The notes beneath the pieces are model-generated. The model was not told where the DNA came from. It ran no database searches and saw nothing but the letters and a program-made list of their open reading frames with translations. The position numbers and the translations under genes are program-made. From Pseudoalteromonas spongiae UST010723-006 (GTDB lineage Bacteria; Pseudomonadota; Gammaproteobacteria; Enterobacterales; Alteromonadaceae), in assembly GCF_000238255.3 (NCBI RefSeq), contig NZ_CP011039.1, positions 545,001 through 609,000 on the forward strand: a stretch of DNA of 64,000 nucleotides, written 5' to 3'. How positions within the stretch are numbered: the stretch's first letter is position 1; each line of letters starts with the position of its first letter. Below, in pieces: positions 45,643 through 54,605 of this stretch.

Positions 45643-45723
45643 GTAAGACTCCCCTTACTTCGGACTAACCTTTATTCGTTCCAACATTTACAGTAGAATG
45701 CCGCCAAATTGATTGGAGGTTGT

Positions 45724-46095
45724 ATGAAGTTTGTTCGTTGGCTATTAGGCCGCATTATTTTATTTTTTGATTTTATTACAACACCACGAGGTGTTAAGCG
45801 CGATGCACAGCTGCAAGCTGAAATTGATGCAAAAACCCAAAACCTAAGCTTATATCAATTCAAAGCGTGCCCGTTTTGCGTAAAAGTACGCCGCGCAATG
45901 AAGCGCAACAGCTTAAACATTGAATTACGCGATGCAAAAGCTGAAGGTATTCACCGTGAAACACTTGCGGCAGAGGGCGGTAAAGTAAAAGTGCCGTGCT
46001 TACGTATTGAGCAAGACGACAAAGTAACATGGCTTTATGAGTCTAACGATATTATTGCCTTTTTAGAAAATGAAGTAGCCAAGAAAGCTGCTTAA
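45724..46095 (+). CDS. Membrane-anchored glutaredoxin-like protein
   Basis: 123 residues from the ATG at 45724 (ribosome site GGAGG). An N-terminal hydrophobic segment (about 5-20, LLGRIILFFDFITTP) precedes a glutaredoxin fold with redox motif CPFC (KACPFCVKVRRAMKRN, cysteines near residues 53 and 56), the cis-proline region KVKVPCLRI, and YESNDIIAFLE. Probably reduces disulfides or glutathione adducts in the cytosol near the inner membrane. Proteins of this anchored type are common in Alteromonadales and Vibrio. Confidence 0.88.
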   Translation: MKFVRWLLGRIILFFDFITTPRGVKRDAQLQAEIDAKTQNLSLYQFKACPFCVKVRRAMKRNSLNIELRDAKAEGIHRETLAAEGGKVKVPCLRIEQDDKVTWLYESNDIIAFLENEVAKKAA

Positions 46096-46122
46096 TTTTC
46101 AATAAGTAGTAAAGAGTTTTAC

Positions 46123-46148
46123 AAAACGCAGCTTCGGCTGCGTTTTTT
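46123..46148 (+). terminator. Terminator after the glutaredoxin gene
   Basis: AAAACGCAGC-TTCG-GCTGCGTTTTTT: a UUCG tetraloop on a strong stem with T-run. Confidence 0.92.
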
Positions 46149-46212
46149 GTTTTTTCATGCGTTATATGTAATATGTCACAGTGTTGTTTTGCTTTTTGTT
46201 AAGGAGTGACAA

Positions 46213-46578
46213 ATGAAATGGCTAATATTACTCTTATTTCTTCCACTGAATTTATATGCGAGCCAATGTGGCAAAGACATGGATAAATCCTTAGTAGGTG
46301 GTGGATGTGTTTGCCCTATTGGTAAGGATTGGCGCTACGGCCAGTGTGTCAGCTATGGCTTGCCCGAATTTGCCATTGATAATGGCAAAGGCGGGTGGCA
46401 ATGCATTGAAGGCTATGTTCAAAAAGGTAAACGCTGTGAAAAGTACATTGTGCCGGTAGCGGATAGTAAACTTGTGAAAGTAGCAGTACACGATTGTGAT
46501 GGCGCAACAACGGGTAAATGCAAATTACCTAAACAAATTCAAAGCTACTTATTAAAGAAACAAAAAACGCAGCTCTAG
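46213..46578 (+). CDS. Small secreted cysteine-rich protein
   Basis: 121 residues with a signal peptide (1-16, ending YAS). The mature region has nine cysteines in short motifs (GGGCVCPIGKDWRYGQCV, WQCIEGYVQKGKRC, DCDGATTGKC), suggesting a disulfide-stabilised periplasmic or secreted protein with an EGF- or trypsin-inhibitor-like knot. Family not recognised. Ribosome site AAGGAG. It has its own terminator, whose stem overlaps its last codons and closely matches the stem at 46123. Confidence 0.7.
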   Translation: MKWLILLLFLPLNLYASQCGKDMDKSLVGGGCVCPIGKDWRYGQCVSYGLPEFAIDNGKGGWQCIEGYVQKGKRCEKYIVPVADSKLVKVAVHDCDGATTGKCKLPKQIQSYLLKKQKTQL

Positions 46579-46590
46579 GCTGCGTTTTTT
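46562..46590. terminator. Terminator after the cysteine-rich gene
   Basis: AAAAAACGCAGC-TCTAG-GCTGCGTTTTTT, starting in the last codons of the gene and running past the stop. Also usable by the convergent RimK-like gene. Confidence 0.9.
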
Positions 46591-46604
46591 GTTAAAGCGA
46601 TTAA

Positions 46605-47570
46605 TTAGCTTTTTTCTTCCAATTGCTTTGCAACTGGCTTGGTTACCTTTTTAGCGGAGGCTTTATCAAAAATACCTAAGCGAATGCGAATAAAGTGAAA
46701 GATTTCACGCGGTACGTCAATATCGACTGCGTTTTCTAATCCCTCAAAGCCAGGCGATGAATTCGCTTCGCAAATTTTAAAGTGTTCTTGATCAAATAAT
46801 AAATCGATACCGGCAACATCTAAGCCTAATACATTAGCTGTTTGCGTTGCTAGCCACTCTATCTCTGGGGTGATTGGATAAAGTTTGCCCACGCCGCCGG
46901 CACTTACATTAGCTTTAAAGTTTTCGCCATTTGAATTTCGTTCCATACAGGCAATTGCGCGACCACCTATGGTAAATACACGTAAATCTCGACCATGGCT
47001 GGCTTTTACAAACTGCTGAAGAATAATGTTGGCTTTTGGACTTGTAGCTTCAATTAGCTGCATTAAGTCATCAAATTCTCCTGGGGATTTTGATAAAAAT
47101 ACCCCGCTGCCTTGTGAACCCGAAAGGGTTTTAACTACCACAGGAAAGCCAATTTGTTTTTCAACTAGCGCCACATTTACCGGGAACTTAACTAGCATGG
47201 TATCGGGGGTTGGTAAGTTTTTCTCAGCTAAAATTTGTTGAGCAAATAATTTGTCTTTTACAACTTCAATAGAATGCGAGCTGTTTACGCAATACACACC
47301 TAGTCGCTCTAAGTGACGAACAACAGCAAGGGTAAAGTACGTTGTACCAGCACCCATACGCGGCATTACAAAGTCAGGCAGCTTCTGACGCTCACCATCG
47401 ATTAATATACTTTTTTCATCATCACGGGTAACCGTAAGATCAAACTGATCCGGTGAAAATACCTGTAACTCAATATTCTCTTCATTTGCGACTTCAACTA
47501 AGCGATTAACCTCATATGCTTCTTGTCGTAGTAGTAAGTCATTGTGTTTGTAAATTATCCAACCACGCAT
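46605..47570 (-). CDS. RimK-family ATP-grasp ligase
   Basis: 321 residues. The ATP-grasp core includes VVVKTLSGSQGSGVFLSKS (nucleotide loop), IILQQFVKASHGRDLRVFTI and DLLFDQEHFKICEANSSPGFEG (Mg-binding). Members of the RimK family join amino acids, often glutamate, to protein or small-molecule carboxyl groups. Substrate unknown. Its start overlaps the maoP stop (TAATG), so the two are translated together, an unexpected pairing with a chromosome-organisation gene. Confidence 0.85.
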   Translation of the reverse strand: MRGWIIYKHNDLLLRQEAYEVNRLVEVANEENIELQVFSPDQFDLTVTRDDEKSILIDGERQKLPDFVMPRMGAGTTYFTLAVVRHLERLGVYCVNSSHSIEVVKDKLFAQQILAEKNLPTPDTMLVKFPVNVALVEKQIGFPVVVKTLSGSQGSGVFLSKSPGEFDDLMQLIEATSPKANIILQQFVKASHGRDLRVFTIGGRAIACMERNSNGENFKANVSAGGVGKLYPITPEIEWLATQTANVLGLDVAGIDLLFDQEHFKICEANSSPGFEGLENAVDIDVPREIFHFIRIRLGIFDKASAKKVTKPVAKQLEEKS

Positions 47571-47914
47571 TAGTAATTACCTTCTAATTCATTAAATGCG
47601 CTGTCAACATTGGCTTTAACTGAACTACTTAGCGTTTGAAATCGTTTGCTTTGAGTAGCCGATTTATACTTGTGCCACAAACTCTCTAATCGAGTTTCGG
47701 GGTCTCGTTTTGTAACGCACATAGCCACAAAATTCTCTTCAGTGTGATTTTGTGGCTCTGCTAGTTGATGTTCTAATTGAAATAATCGCTTACCGATGGC
47801 TGTTAACAACTCTGCTTCTTGAATTGTAAAGTGGCCGCTACGGTTAAATCCTTGTGGAAAATTCAGGTCATCATAGAAATTGCTTGTTTTTACAAAACCA
47901 TGTAATAAGTCCAT
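47570..47914 (-). CDS. maoP: Macrodomain Ori organisation protein MaoP
   Basis: 114 residues of the DUF413/YifE family: FYDDLNFPQGFNRSGHFTIQEAELLTAIGKR and ESLWHKYKSATQSKRFQTLSSS match the conserved blocks. In E. coli MaoP acts at a maoS site to limit long-range DNA contacts in the Ori macrodomain, and its gene is divergent from hdfR, exactly as here. If the arrangement is conserved, the maoP-hdfR gap (47915-48020) is the place to look for a maoS-like site. Confidence 0.9.
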   Translation of the reverse strand: MDLLHGFVKTSNFYDDLNFPQGFNRSGHFTIQEAELLTAIGKRLFQLEHQLAEPQNHTEENFVAMCVTKRDPETRLESLWHKYKSATQSKRFQTLSSSVKANVDSAFNELEGNY

Positions 47915-48020
47915 ATGAGATACTCATGTTGACAACTTTGCCCATTTTGGCGGAGTATGCGTGAATTGTGTTTACTAAGTACAACAATAAAAATTTATCG
48001 TCACGATAAGAGATGCTGCT

Positions 48021-48893
48021 TTGGATATCGAATTAGTTAAAACCTTTATAGAAGTAAAAAATTGTCGCCATTTTGGTAAGGCGGCTGAAAATTTATATTT
48101 AACGCAAGCTGCTGTAAGTTCGAGAATTCGCCAGCTTGAGCAGTATTTTGGCGTAGAGCTATTTATTCGCAACCGTAATAATATTCAGCTTACGCCTGCG
48201 GGCGAACGATTTGTTTCGCATGCCGAAGTGATGATGCAAACATTGCGTATGGCTAAACAGGATGTGGCACTAACCCAAGAGCAAGTGACACAAATCTCTA
48301 TCGCCGGTACGCCGAATACCTGGGATACCTACATTCATGATGCGATTTCAAAAATATACGCAACGCAACCCGATGTGAGCTTGGTAGCTGAAATTTTAGC
48401 GCGAGAGCAGATCACGCGACAATTGTTAGAGCGCTCACTAGATATCGCAATTATTTTTGATCCGCCCAAAGCGGAAGAGCTTAAAATTGAATTACTGCAT
48501 ACTTTTGCATTAATCCCGGTATCAACTTCAAGCGAACCAATTGCTAGCCCAAGTGACGTAACCCGTTATATTCGTGTTGATTGGGGCACTAATTTTACTG
48601 CATGGCATGGTAAAGAGCTTAAAGGCATGGCAACACCATTAATGCGAACCAGTACAGCACGTATCGCTCTTGATTTAATGTTGCAGTGTGGTGGTACGGC
48701 ATATTTGCCCGATGTATTAGTAGAGCCTTTTATTGAGCAAGGGTCGTTACATCGATTAGATGCATTACCTGAGTTTAAACGTGATGTGTATATTGCGTAC
48801 CATAAAGAGAATGAGCATGCGCAAAAACTACATGCTATTCGCCGTATGTTAGGTAAAGAAGAACCAGAAGCCCCTACTATTATTGTGCCTTAA
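48021..48893 (+). CDS. hdfR: LysR-family regulator HdfR
   Basis: 290 residues from a TTG at 48021 (DIELVKTFIEVKNCRHFGKAAENLYLTQAAVS); the upstream ATG at 48013 is out of frame. The winged helix-turn-helix (1-60) closely matches HdfR, which in E. coli represses flhDC. The effector domain (about 90-290) is more divergent. The divergent pairing with maoP supports orthology. It overlaps the convergent GNAT gene by 4 bp at the 3' end. Confidence 0.9.
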   Translation: MDIELVKTFIEVKNCRHFGKAAENLYLTQAAVSSRIRQLEQYFGVELFIRNRNNIQLTPAGERFVSHAEVMMQTLRMAKQDVALTQEQVTQISIAGTPNTWDTYIHDAISKIYATQPDVSLVAEILAREQITRQLLERSLDIAIIFDPPKAEELKIELLHTFALIPVSTSSEPIASPSDVTRYIRVDWGTNFTAWHGKELKGMATPLMRTSTARIALDLMLQCGGTAYLPDVLVEPFIEQGSLHRLDALPEFKRDVYIAYHKENEHAQKLHAIRRMLGKEEPEAPTIIVP

Positions 48894-49309
48894 TCTTGAT
48901 AAATATTGGGTAAATAGATTTCCATATTTGCGTCTGGGAATTTAGGCGCTTTAAAGCCAAATTGTTGATAAAGCCCATGCGCATCTTTAGTGGCAAGGGT
49001 GAAACGCCTTAAACCTTGTAACTTAGGATGCTCGACAACGGCTTTTATGAGAGTTTTACCAACACTTGCTCCGCGGTATTCGGGTAACACAAAGACATCG
49101 AGTAAATTAGCGAATGTGGCATAGTCACTGACTACCCGTGCAAATGCGAGCAATTCGCCGTCTTCATTTTTTATAACAAAGCATAATGAGTTGCTTAACG
49201 CCGTTTTTAATGTGTGTTTTGGAATATTTAAACACCAGTATGCATGAAGCGATAAAAACTGATGAATATGTTCAAAATCATGGTCATCAATTATGTGGCA
49301 CACCTTCAT
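48890..49309 (-). CDS. GNAT-family N-acetyltransferase
   Basis: 139 residues. GNAT core with LLDVFVLPEYRGASVGKTLIKAVVEHP, the acetyl-CoA pyrophosphate loop (YRGASVGKTL, about residues 80-90), and LATKDAHGLYQQFGF. Substrate unknown. It is 12 bp after the LysE-type exporter gene on the same strand, so the two probably form an operon controlled from the MocR-type divergent promoter. Confidence 0.85.
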   Translation of the reverse strand: MKVCHIIDDHDFEHIHQFLSLHAYWCLNIPKHTLKTALSNSLCFVIKNEDGELLAFARVVSDYATFANLLDVFVLPEYRGASVGKTLIKAVVEHPKLQGLRRFTLATKDAHGLYQQFGFKAPKFPDANMEIYLPNIYQD

Positions 49310-49321
49310 ATTGTTTACTCC

Positions 49322-49927
49322 TTAATAAAAGATAAGTGGTAATGTCAGTAGTAACAGAGTCGCCATAACTAAATTAAAACGTTTTAGCTTTTGTGGATTT
49401 TGTAGAAACCCCTTTAGGTATCGACCAACACCAACCCAAAAAAACGAGCAGGGCAAGGTTGCCAAGTTAAACACGATTACGCCTAGCAAAGCTGACGGCC
49501 AGTACTGTTCATTGGGTAAGGTAAGTGCGGTTACTAAAGTGAGTAACATTGCCCATGATTTAGGGTTCACCAATTGAAATAGCGCTGCTTGGCTAAAGGT
49601 CATAGGGGAGGCGCTACTGTTACTGCTATTTGGCTTACCGCGAGCAATCTTAATGGCTAAATAAATAATGTAGCTGGCAGCAAACGCACTTAATACTTGA
49701 TGCAACATTGGATACTGTTCAAACAGCTTGCCAAGGCCAAGCAACATAGCTAAATGCATACACGTCATGCCGATACGAATGCCCACAATATGTGGCAGTG
49801 TTTTACGAAAACCAAAATTCGCCCCTGAATAGGCGAGCAGAATATTATTTGGCCCCGGTGTGAGTGTTGCGCTTATGCTAAATAATATAAGTGCAGGCAA
49901 TAATGACAATACTGCGCTGGTTTCCAT
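49322..49927 (-). CDS. LysE/RhtB-family amino-acid exporter
   Basis: 201 residues with six hydrophobic helices and the family signature STLTPGPNNILLAYSGANFG near the N-terminus. Members export basic amino acids, threonine or homoserine lactones. Start with ribosome site GGAGG. Divergent from a MocR-type regulator (50020), a common pairing in which the regulator senses an amino compound and controls its exporter. First gene of a two-gene unit with the acetyltransferase. Confidence 0.88.
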   Translation of the reverse strand: METSAVLSLLPALILFSISATLTPGPNNILLAYSGANFGFRKTLPHIVGIRIGMTCMHLAMLLGLGKLFEQYPMLHQVLSAFAASYIIYLAIKIARGKPNSSNSSASPMTFSQAALFQLVNPKSWAMLLTLVTALTLPNEQYWPSALLGVIVFNLATLPCSFFWVGVGRYLKGFLQNPQKLKRFNLVMATLLLLTLPLIFY

Positions 49928-49938
49928 TTTGATCCTCC

Positions 49939-49956
49939 AATTGTATCAATACAATT
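49939..49956. promoter_or_regulatory. Operator candidate between LysE-type and MocR-type genes
   Basis: AATTGTAT-CA-ATACAATT has perfect 8-bp arms. A further half-site ATACAATT occurs at 50024, in the first codons of the regulator. It sits just upstream of the exporter start. Likely binding site for the MocR-type protein. Confidence 0.6.
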
Positions 49957-50019
49957 TCATGTTTATTTATATTGTTAGCAATGGCATATTGTTTAAAAAG
50001 GATCAATTTAAATATTGTT

Positions 50020-51402
50020 ATGAATACAATTTGGTTGCCAGATGTGACGGAGTATCAAGAGCTCTGTAAATTAAATTCAAAATATCAATCGCTTGCAGAT
50101 TTAATTGAGCGTGTCGCTCAATCTGGGGTAATTTCTGCTGAGCAAAAATTGCCAGCGCAACGAATTTTGGCCGATCACCTTGGTGTGACTCATGGCACGG
50201 TTACGCGCGCCTATGATTTACTCGTTAAACGCGGCATTGCGACAGCAAAACTTGGGGCAGGCACGTTTATAAAAGCGCAGTCAGTTCATCTGGATGAATT
50301 AGACGATACCGATTTTTCATCGAGCATGATGCCGCTTATGGGGCAGCAAAATGTATTGGCCGAGCAAATGCGCAAGTTAGCAAATAACGAATCTGCGCTG
50401 ACAGATATTTTGCGCTACAAACTCAATGGCAGCGATGAACTACAAAGTACGTTTAAAGCTTGGTTAAACGATAAAGGATTGCAAATTGGCAAGCAGGAGC
50501 TGATTTTTTGCCAAGGTGCTCAGCAAGCGATTTACAGTGTGCTTGCTGCATTGTGCCAAGCGGGTGATACGGTGCTTCATGAGGAAATGTGTTATCCGGG
50601 ATTTTATCAAGCATGTGATTCACTCGGTTTAAATACTAAACCGATTGCTCTTACGCCCGCAGGTATCGATTTAAATGCCCTTGAGGCTTATTGTAAGTCG
50701 CATAAGATAAAAGCGATTTACATAACGCCAAACTGCCAAAACCCCACCAATATTCGCTATGACCAAGCAACGCTAGATGGACTGCTTGCACTTAGCCAGC
50801 GTTATAACTTTTTTATTCTTGAAGATGATGTGAACTACTGTTTGCCTGAAAACTGGCGTTTACCGCTTTGGCAAACTGCCAACGACAGGGTGTTTTATAT
50901 TGGTAGCTTTTCAAAATACTTTGCTGGTGGCTTGCGTGCTGGTTACTTAATTGCGCCATTTTTGTGGCAACAAGCCGTGCTTAAGCAAATTCATAGTCAG
51001 TGTTGGTCGGTCTCGATGATGAATTTTGAGTTGTTAGCACTTGCATTACACGATGATGAATTTAAACGTAACCAATCGCAGCTCGCAGAAGAAGTAAGCG
51101 CGCGCATCAACTTACTGCGTTCGCTTTTTGAAAAACATGGTTTAGAGGCCATTTTTTCGGGCTTGAATGTGTATTTACCACTGCCGGAGCATATTAATAT
51201 GTTCTCACTGGCAAATCAATTAAAAGCAAATCGCGTGATTGTGCGAACCGTTGATGTATTCACACGCAATGGCAACGCGAATTGTAACGCACTGAGATTT
51301 ACTTTGGGCGGCCCCAGCTCTCGACAAGCATTTGGACTAGGCCTTGCTAGGGTTGATCAAGTGCTAAGGCATCGTGATGGTGGAATAGAGGTGGTCATTT
51401 AG
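50020..51402 (+). CDS. MocR-type (GntR + aminotransferase) transcriptional regulator
   Basis: 460 residues from the ATG at 50020. GntR-type helix-turn-helix (about 15-85, EQKLPAQRILADHLGVTHGTVTRAYDLLVKRG), then a class I aminotransferase-like domain (about 110-460) with YITPNCQNPTNIRYD and the PLP-lysine region GSFSKYFAGGLRAGY. The PLP domain senses an amino compound rather than catalysing transamination. Divergent from the LysE-type exporter, its probable target. Confidence 0.9.
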   Translation: MNTIWLPDVTEYQELCKLNSKYQSLADLIERVAQSGVISAEQKLPAQRILADHLGVTHGTVTRAYDLLVKRGIATAKLGAGTFIKAQSVHLDELDDTDFSSSMMPLMGQQNVLAEQMRKLANNESALTDILRYKLNGSDELQSTFKAWLNDKGLQIGKQELIFCQGAQQAIYSVLAALCQAGDTVLHEEMCYPGFYQACDSLGLNTKPIALTPAGIDLNALEAYCKSHKIKAIYITPNCQNPTNIRYDQATLDGLLALSQRYNFFILEDDVNYCLPENWRLPLWQTANDRVFYIGSFSKYFAGGLRAGYLIAPFLWQQAVLKQIHSQCWSVSMMNFELLALALHDDEFKRNQSQLAEEVSARINLLRSLFEKHGLEAIFSGLNVYLPLPEHINMFSLANQLKANRVIVRTVDVFTRNGNANCNALRFTLGGPSSRQAFGLGLARVDQVLRHRDGGIEVVI

Positions 51403-51493
51403 CTTAAAAAAGTGCGGGAATGACTTCGAAAAATAGCTGTGGTGTGCTATCTTTTCGCCAATTTTATCGCTATCGATTTATAAGAGACATTTG

Positions 51494-52978
51494 ATGACAA
51501 TTCGTACACGTGTTGCACCGTCACCAACCGGTGATCCGCATTTAGGAACGGCCTATATTGCACTATTTAACTACTGCTTTGCGAAACAGCAAGGTGGTGA
51601 ATTTGTACTGCGTATTGAAGATACAGACCAAGTGCGTAGCACGCGTGAATCAGAACAAGCGATTATGGACAGCCTTAAGTGGTTAGGCCTTAACTGGGAT
51701 CACGGTCCTGATGTGGGTGGTGAGTTTGGCCCTTACCGTCAGTCTGAGCGTTCTGATATGTACAAAAAGTTTGCTCACCAATTGGTTGATGAAGGTAAAG
51801 CGTTTTACTGTTTTGCTACAGCTGAAGAGCTTGACCAAATGCGTGAAGAGCAAATGACGGAAGGTCTTCGTCCTAAGTATGACGGCCGTGGTTTAAACTT
51901 GTCTGAAGACGAAATTAAAGCAAACCTTGAAGCGGGTAAGCCTTACGTTATCCGTATGAAAATTCCTACGGAAGGTTCTTTCAAGTTTAACGATTACCTA
52001 CGTGGCGAGATTGAAATCCCGTGGGAAAACGTAGACATGCAGGTGCTTTTAAAAGCGGATGGTTTCCCAACCTATTTCTTAGCGAATGTGGTCGATGATC
52101 ACCATATGGAAATTAGCCATATTTTCCGTGGTGAAGAATGGATTAACTCGGCGCCTAAGCTATTAAAACTTTATGAAGATTTTGGCTGGCAGCCGCCGGT
52201 ATTGGGTCACTTACCACTACTGCGTAACCCTGATAAGTCAAAATTATCTAAGCGTAAAAACCCAACATCGATTAATTACTATAAAGAGATGGGCTTTTTA
52301 CCAGAAGCATTGCTTAACTACCTTGGCCGTATGGGTTGGTCAATGCCAGATGAGCGTGAAAAGTTCACGCTTGATGAAATGATTGAACACTTTGATATGA
52401 AGCGTGTATCACTAGGTGGACCAATTTTCGATATCGACAAGCTTAACTGGTTAAACGGTTTATGGATCCGCGAAAACTTATCTGACGAAGAGTTAATGGC
52501 GCGTTTCTTTGACTGGAAATTTAACCCTGAGTTACTTGCTAAAGTATTACCACAGGCAAAAACACGTATTAATACGTTATCAGATTTAGTCGATTTAGCA
52601 GGCCACTTTGTTGCGGGTACACCACAATATGACCCTGCATTATTAACTGCTGGCAAAGTAGAAGAAGATGTGGTGCGTGAAGCATTACAAATTTTCATCT
52701 GGGAATTAGAAGCACTACGTACTTGGGAAAAATCAGAGATTTTTGCCATTGCAAAAGCGGTTGCAACGTACTTTGAGCTTAAGATTAAAGACTTCTTAGA
52801 GCCAATTTTTGTTGCTATCACAGGTAAAACATCGTCTACATCGGTTGTTGATGCAATGGAGATTCTTGGTTCAGATATGTCGCGAGCACGTTTACGCGTA
52901 GCGTTAAACCATATTGGTGTTTCTAAGAAGCAGGCGAAGAAGCTAGAAAAAGCCTATAAGGCGTACCAAGCGCAATAA
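51494..52978 (+). CDS. gltX: Glutamyl-tRNA synthetase
   Basis: 494 residues from the ATG at 51494; a TTG just before it is a less likely start. It charges tRNA(Glu). Class I motifs [13 protein letters not shown] (HIGH equivalent) and [10 protein letters not shown] (KMSKS equivalent), [13 protein letters not shown], and a full anticodon-binding C-terminus ([20 protein letters not shown]). This is the full-length partner to the shortened gluQ at 24335. Monocistronic, with a terminator at 53005. Confidence 0.96.
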   Translation: MTIRTRVAPSPTGDPHLGTAYIALFNYCFAKQQGGEFVLRIEDTDQVRSTRESEQAIMDSLKWLGLNWDHGPDVGGEFGPYRQSERSDMYKKFAHQLVDEGKAFYCFATAEELDQMREEQMTEGLRPKYDGRGLNLSEDEIKANLEAGKPYVIRMKIPTEGSFKFNDYLRGEIEIPWENVDMQVLLKADGFPTYFLANVVDDHHMEISHIFRGEEWINSAPKLLKLYEDFGWQPPVLGHLPLLRNPDKSKLSKRKNPTSINYYKEMGFLPEALLNYLGRMGWSMPDEREKFTLDEMIEHFDMKRVSLGGPIFDIDKLNWLNGLWIRENLSDEELMARFFDWKFNPELLAKVLPQAKTRINTLSDLVDLAGHFVAGTPQYDPALLTAGKVEEDVVREALQIFIWELEALRTWEKSEIFAIAKAVATYFELKIKDFLEPIFVAITGKTSSTSVVDAMEILGSDMSRARLRVALNHIGVSKKQAKKLEKAYKAYQAQ

Positions 52979-53004
52979 TAATTACGTTTTAATTTATTGT
53001 TTAT

Positions 53005-53030
53005 AAAAGCCAGCATTATGCTGGCTTTTT
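53005..53030 (+). terminator. Terminator after gltX
   Basis: AAAAGCCAGC-ATTAT-GCTGGCTTTTT hairpin, 27 bp after the stop. Confidence 0.92.
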
Positions 53031-53123
53031 ACATTTTATTACCATTAATTTATGGGCGTTTTTCACAAATTAGGTACGATATATCCGTTTTTAATTTTTC
53101 ATTCAAATACAAAAGGATATGTT

Positions 53124-53765
53124 ATGAAATCGGTTTCTTTTCTGATTTTTATAGTAACGCTTTTAATTCCCGCTACAGCAATGGCAAAAAACCAAAAGCA
53201 AGGTCAATATTTTATCAACTTTGGGGCTGCTTCAAATTATTACAATTACAACAGTAAGGATGCGCGCGACGAGCTAGACCAAAACCTGCAAGATTTATTG
53301 GATGATTATGATTTAAATGGTGATGATTCTGACATTGTTAACGCAAGTGTTGGCTTAGGTTATTATGTGACAAACGATTTAGCAGTGCGCGCCAACTATA
53401 CCTATGGCATTGAACTTGATTGGTTAGACCTCTGTTTTTTTGATTGTAAGAATAATGTGTATCATGACAGCGATGCGAGTATTTTAACCTTAGATGGTAT
53501 TTATCATTTTTATCATATTAATGATAAGTTATCGTTTTACGGTATCGCTGGTCTTGCAGTAACGCGTGTCTCTACTAAATTAACTTACCATCGCTCGCAG
53601 CAGCAAGAGCCGATTGCACGCGAAAACTCAACCAATTTTGGGGCAAATTTAGGCTTAGGTTTACAGTATGATTTCGCCCGCAACTGGGGTTTAAAAGCCG
53701 GTTATAGTCACCACACTTTCTTATCTATGGATAAGTATTATTTAAATTTAGAATGGCGCTTTTAG
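53124..53765 (+). CDS. Outer-membrane beta-barrel protein
   Basis: 213 residues from the ATG at 53124 (AAGGA upstream). Signal peptide (1-20, ending AMA). Alternating amphipathic strands form an eight-stranded barrel of the OmpA/OmpW size, with GQYFINFGAASNYYNYN, ASVGLGYYVTNDLAVRANYTYG and the terminal strand KYYLNLEWRF ending in Phe. An acidic segment (DQNLQDLLDDYDLNGDDSD) lies in an extracellular loop, and another loop has two cysteines (DLCFFDCKNN). Specific function unknown. Confidence 0.82.
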   Translation: MKSVSFLIFIVTLLIPATAMAKNQKQGQYFINFGAASNYYNYNSKDARDELDQNLQDLLDDYDLNGDDSDIVNASVGLGYYVTNDLAVRANYTYGIELDWLDLCFFDCKNNVYHDSDASILTLDGIYHFYHINDKLSFYGIAGLAVTRVSTKLTYHRSQQQEPIARENSTNFGANLGLGLQYDFARNWGLKAGYSHHTFLSMDKYYLNLEWRF

Positions 53766-53853
53766 CAATCGTGATTGCCTTTCAACAGGTATGACCAATT
53801 ATTCAGAAAAACGCTGATAAAATGCGCGGCCAAGTTAAAATTGAGGTTATTTT

Positions 53854-54555
53854 ATGTTATCTGGTTTCTATCAAGAGTCTGAAGGAAAAGTATCGTTCAG
53901 CCGTGATCAGGCTAGCCGTTTTGCAAAACTGATTGCTGACGATTACAACCCGCTTCATGATATTGATGCAAAGCGTTTTTGTGTACCAGGTGATTTACTT
54001 TTCTCAATGGTGTTAAACAAATACGGTGTAAGTGAAAAAATGCACTTTACTTTTGCTGGCATGGTAGACGAAAAAGTATCGCTTACTTTTCCAAATGCCG
54101 ACAGTGAAATTGCGTTAACACAAGATGATAAAGTGTACTTATCGGTAAATCGTGAAGGTGAGACATCAACGTGTGAAGAGCTGACCAATAGTTTAATTAA
54201 AAACTATGTGGAATTTTCAGGTAAAGCATTCCCACACGTGATTATTCCGCTGATGGGTGAGCAAGAGGTGATGATTAACCCTGCACGCCCTATGGTGATG
54301 TATGAGTCAATGTCGATTGAGTTCTCTAGCCTAGATGTTAAACAGCCGGTATTAGAGTTTGTGACGCCTGAATTTGAGCTAACAGGAAAACGCGGAAAAA
54401 TCACGCTACCGTTTGTTTTTAAAGATGGCGACAAAGTGATTGGTAAAGGTGAAAAGAATATGCTGGTTTCTGGCATTCGTGAGTATTGCCAAAAAACAGT
54501 AGATGACCTTATTAGCTACTACAACCAGCGCAAAATTGATTTAAAACCGGCATAA
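53854..54555 (+). CDS. DUF3581-family protein with MaoC-like hot-dog fold
   Basis: 233 residues. The N-terminal SRDQASRFAKLIADDYNPLHDIDAKRFCVPGDLLF carries the D-x-N-P-x-H pattern of MaoC-type hydratases, followed by a second hot-dog-like half. The protein belongs to DUF3581, conserved in Alteromonadales and Vibrionales and of unknown function. Cytosolic. An acyl-thioester substrate is a reasonable guess from the fold, not shown. Converges on the gene at 54588 with a shared hairpin between. Confidence 0.82.
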   Translation: MLSGFYQESEGKVSFSRDQASRFAKLIADDYNPLHDIDAKRFCVPGDLLFSMVLNKYGVSEKMHFTFAGMVDEKVSLTFPNADSEIALTQDDKVYLSVNREGETSTCEELTNSLIKNYVEFSGKAFPHVIIPLMGEQEVMINPARPMVMYESMSIEFSSLDVKQPVLEFVTPEFELTGKRGKITLPFVFKDGDKVIGKGEKNMLVSGIREYCQKTVDDLISYYNQRKIDLKPA

Positions 54556-54573
54556 TAGATTAGTTGGTTTGGT

Positions 54574-54605
54574 AAAAAGGCGAGCATTTAGCTTGCCTTT
54601 TTTAG
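54574..54605. terminator. Shared terminator between converging genes
   Basis: AAAAAGGCGAGC-ATTTA-GCTTGCCTTTTTT, between the DUF3581 stop and the minus-strand gene whose stop lies inside the stem. Confidence 0.8.

Noticed and set aside
48013..48020. ATG at 48013 as the hdfR start
   Set aside because: It is out of frame with the conserved N-terminus; TTG at 48021 is required.
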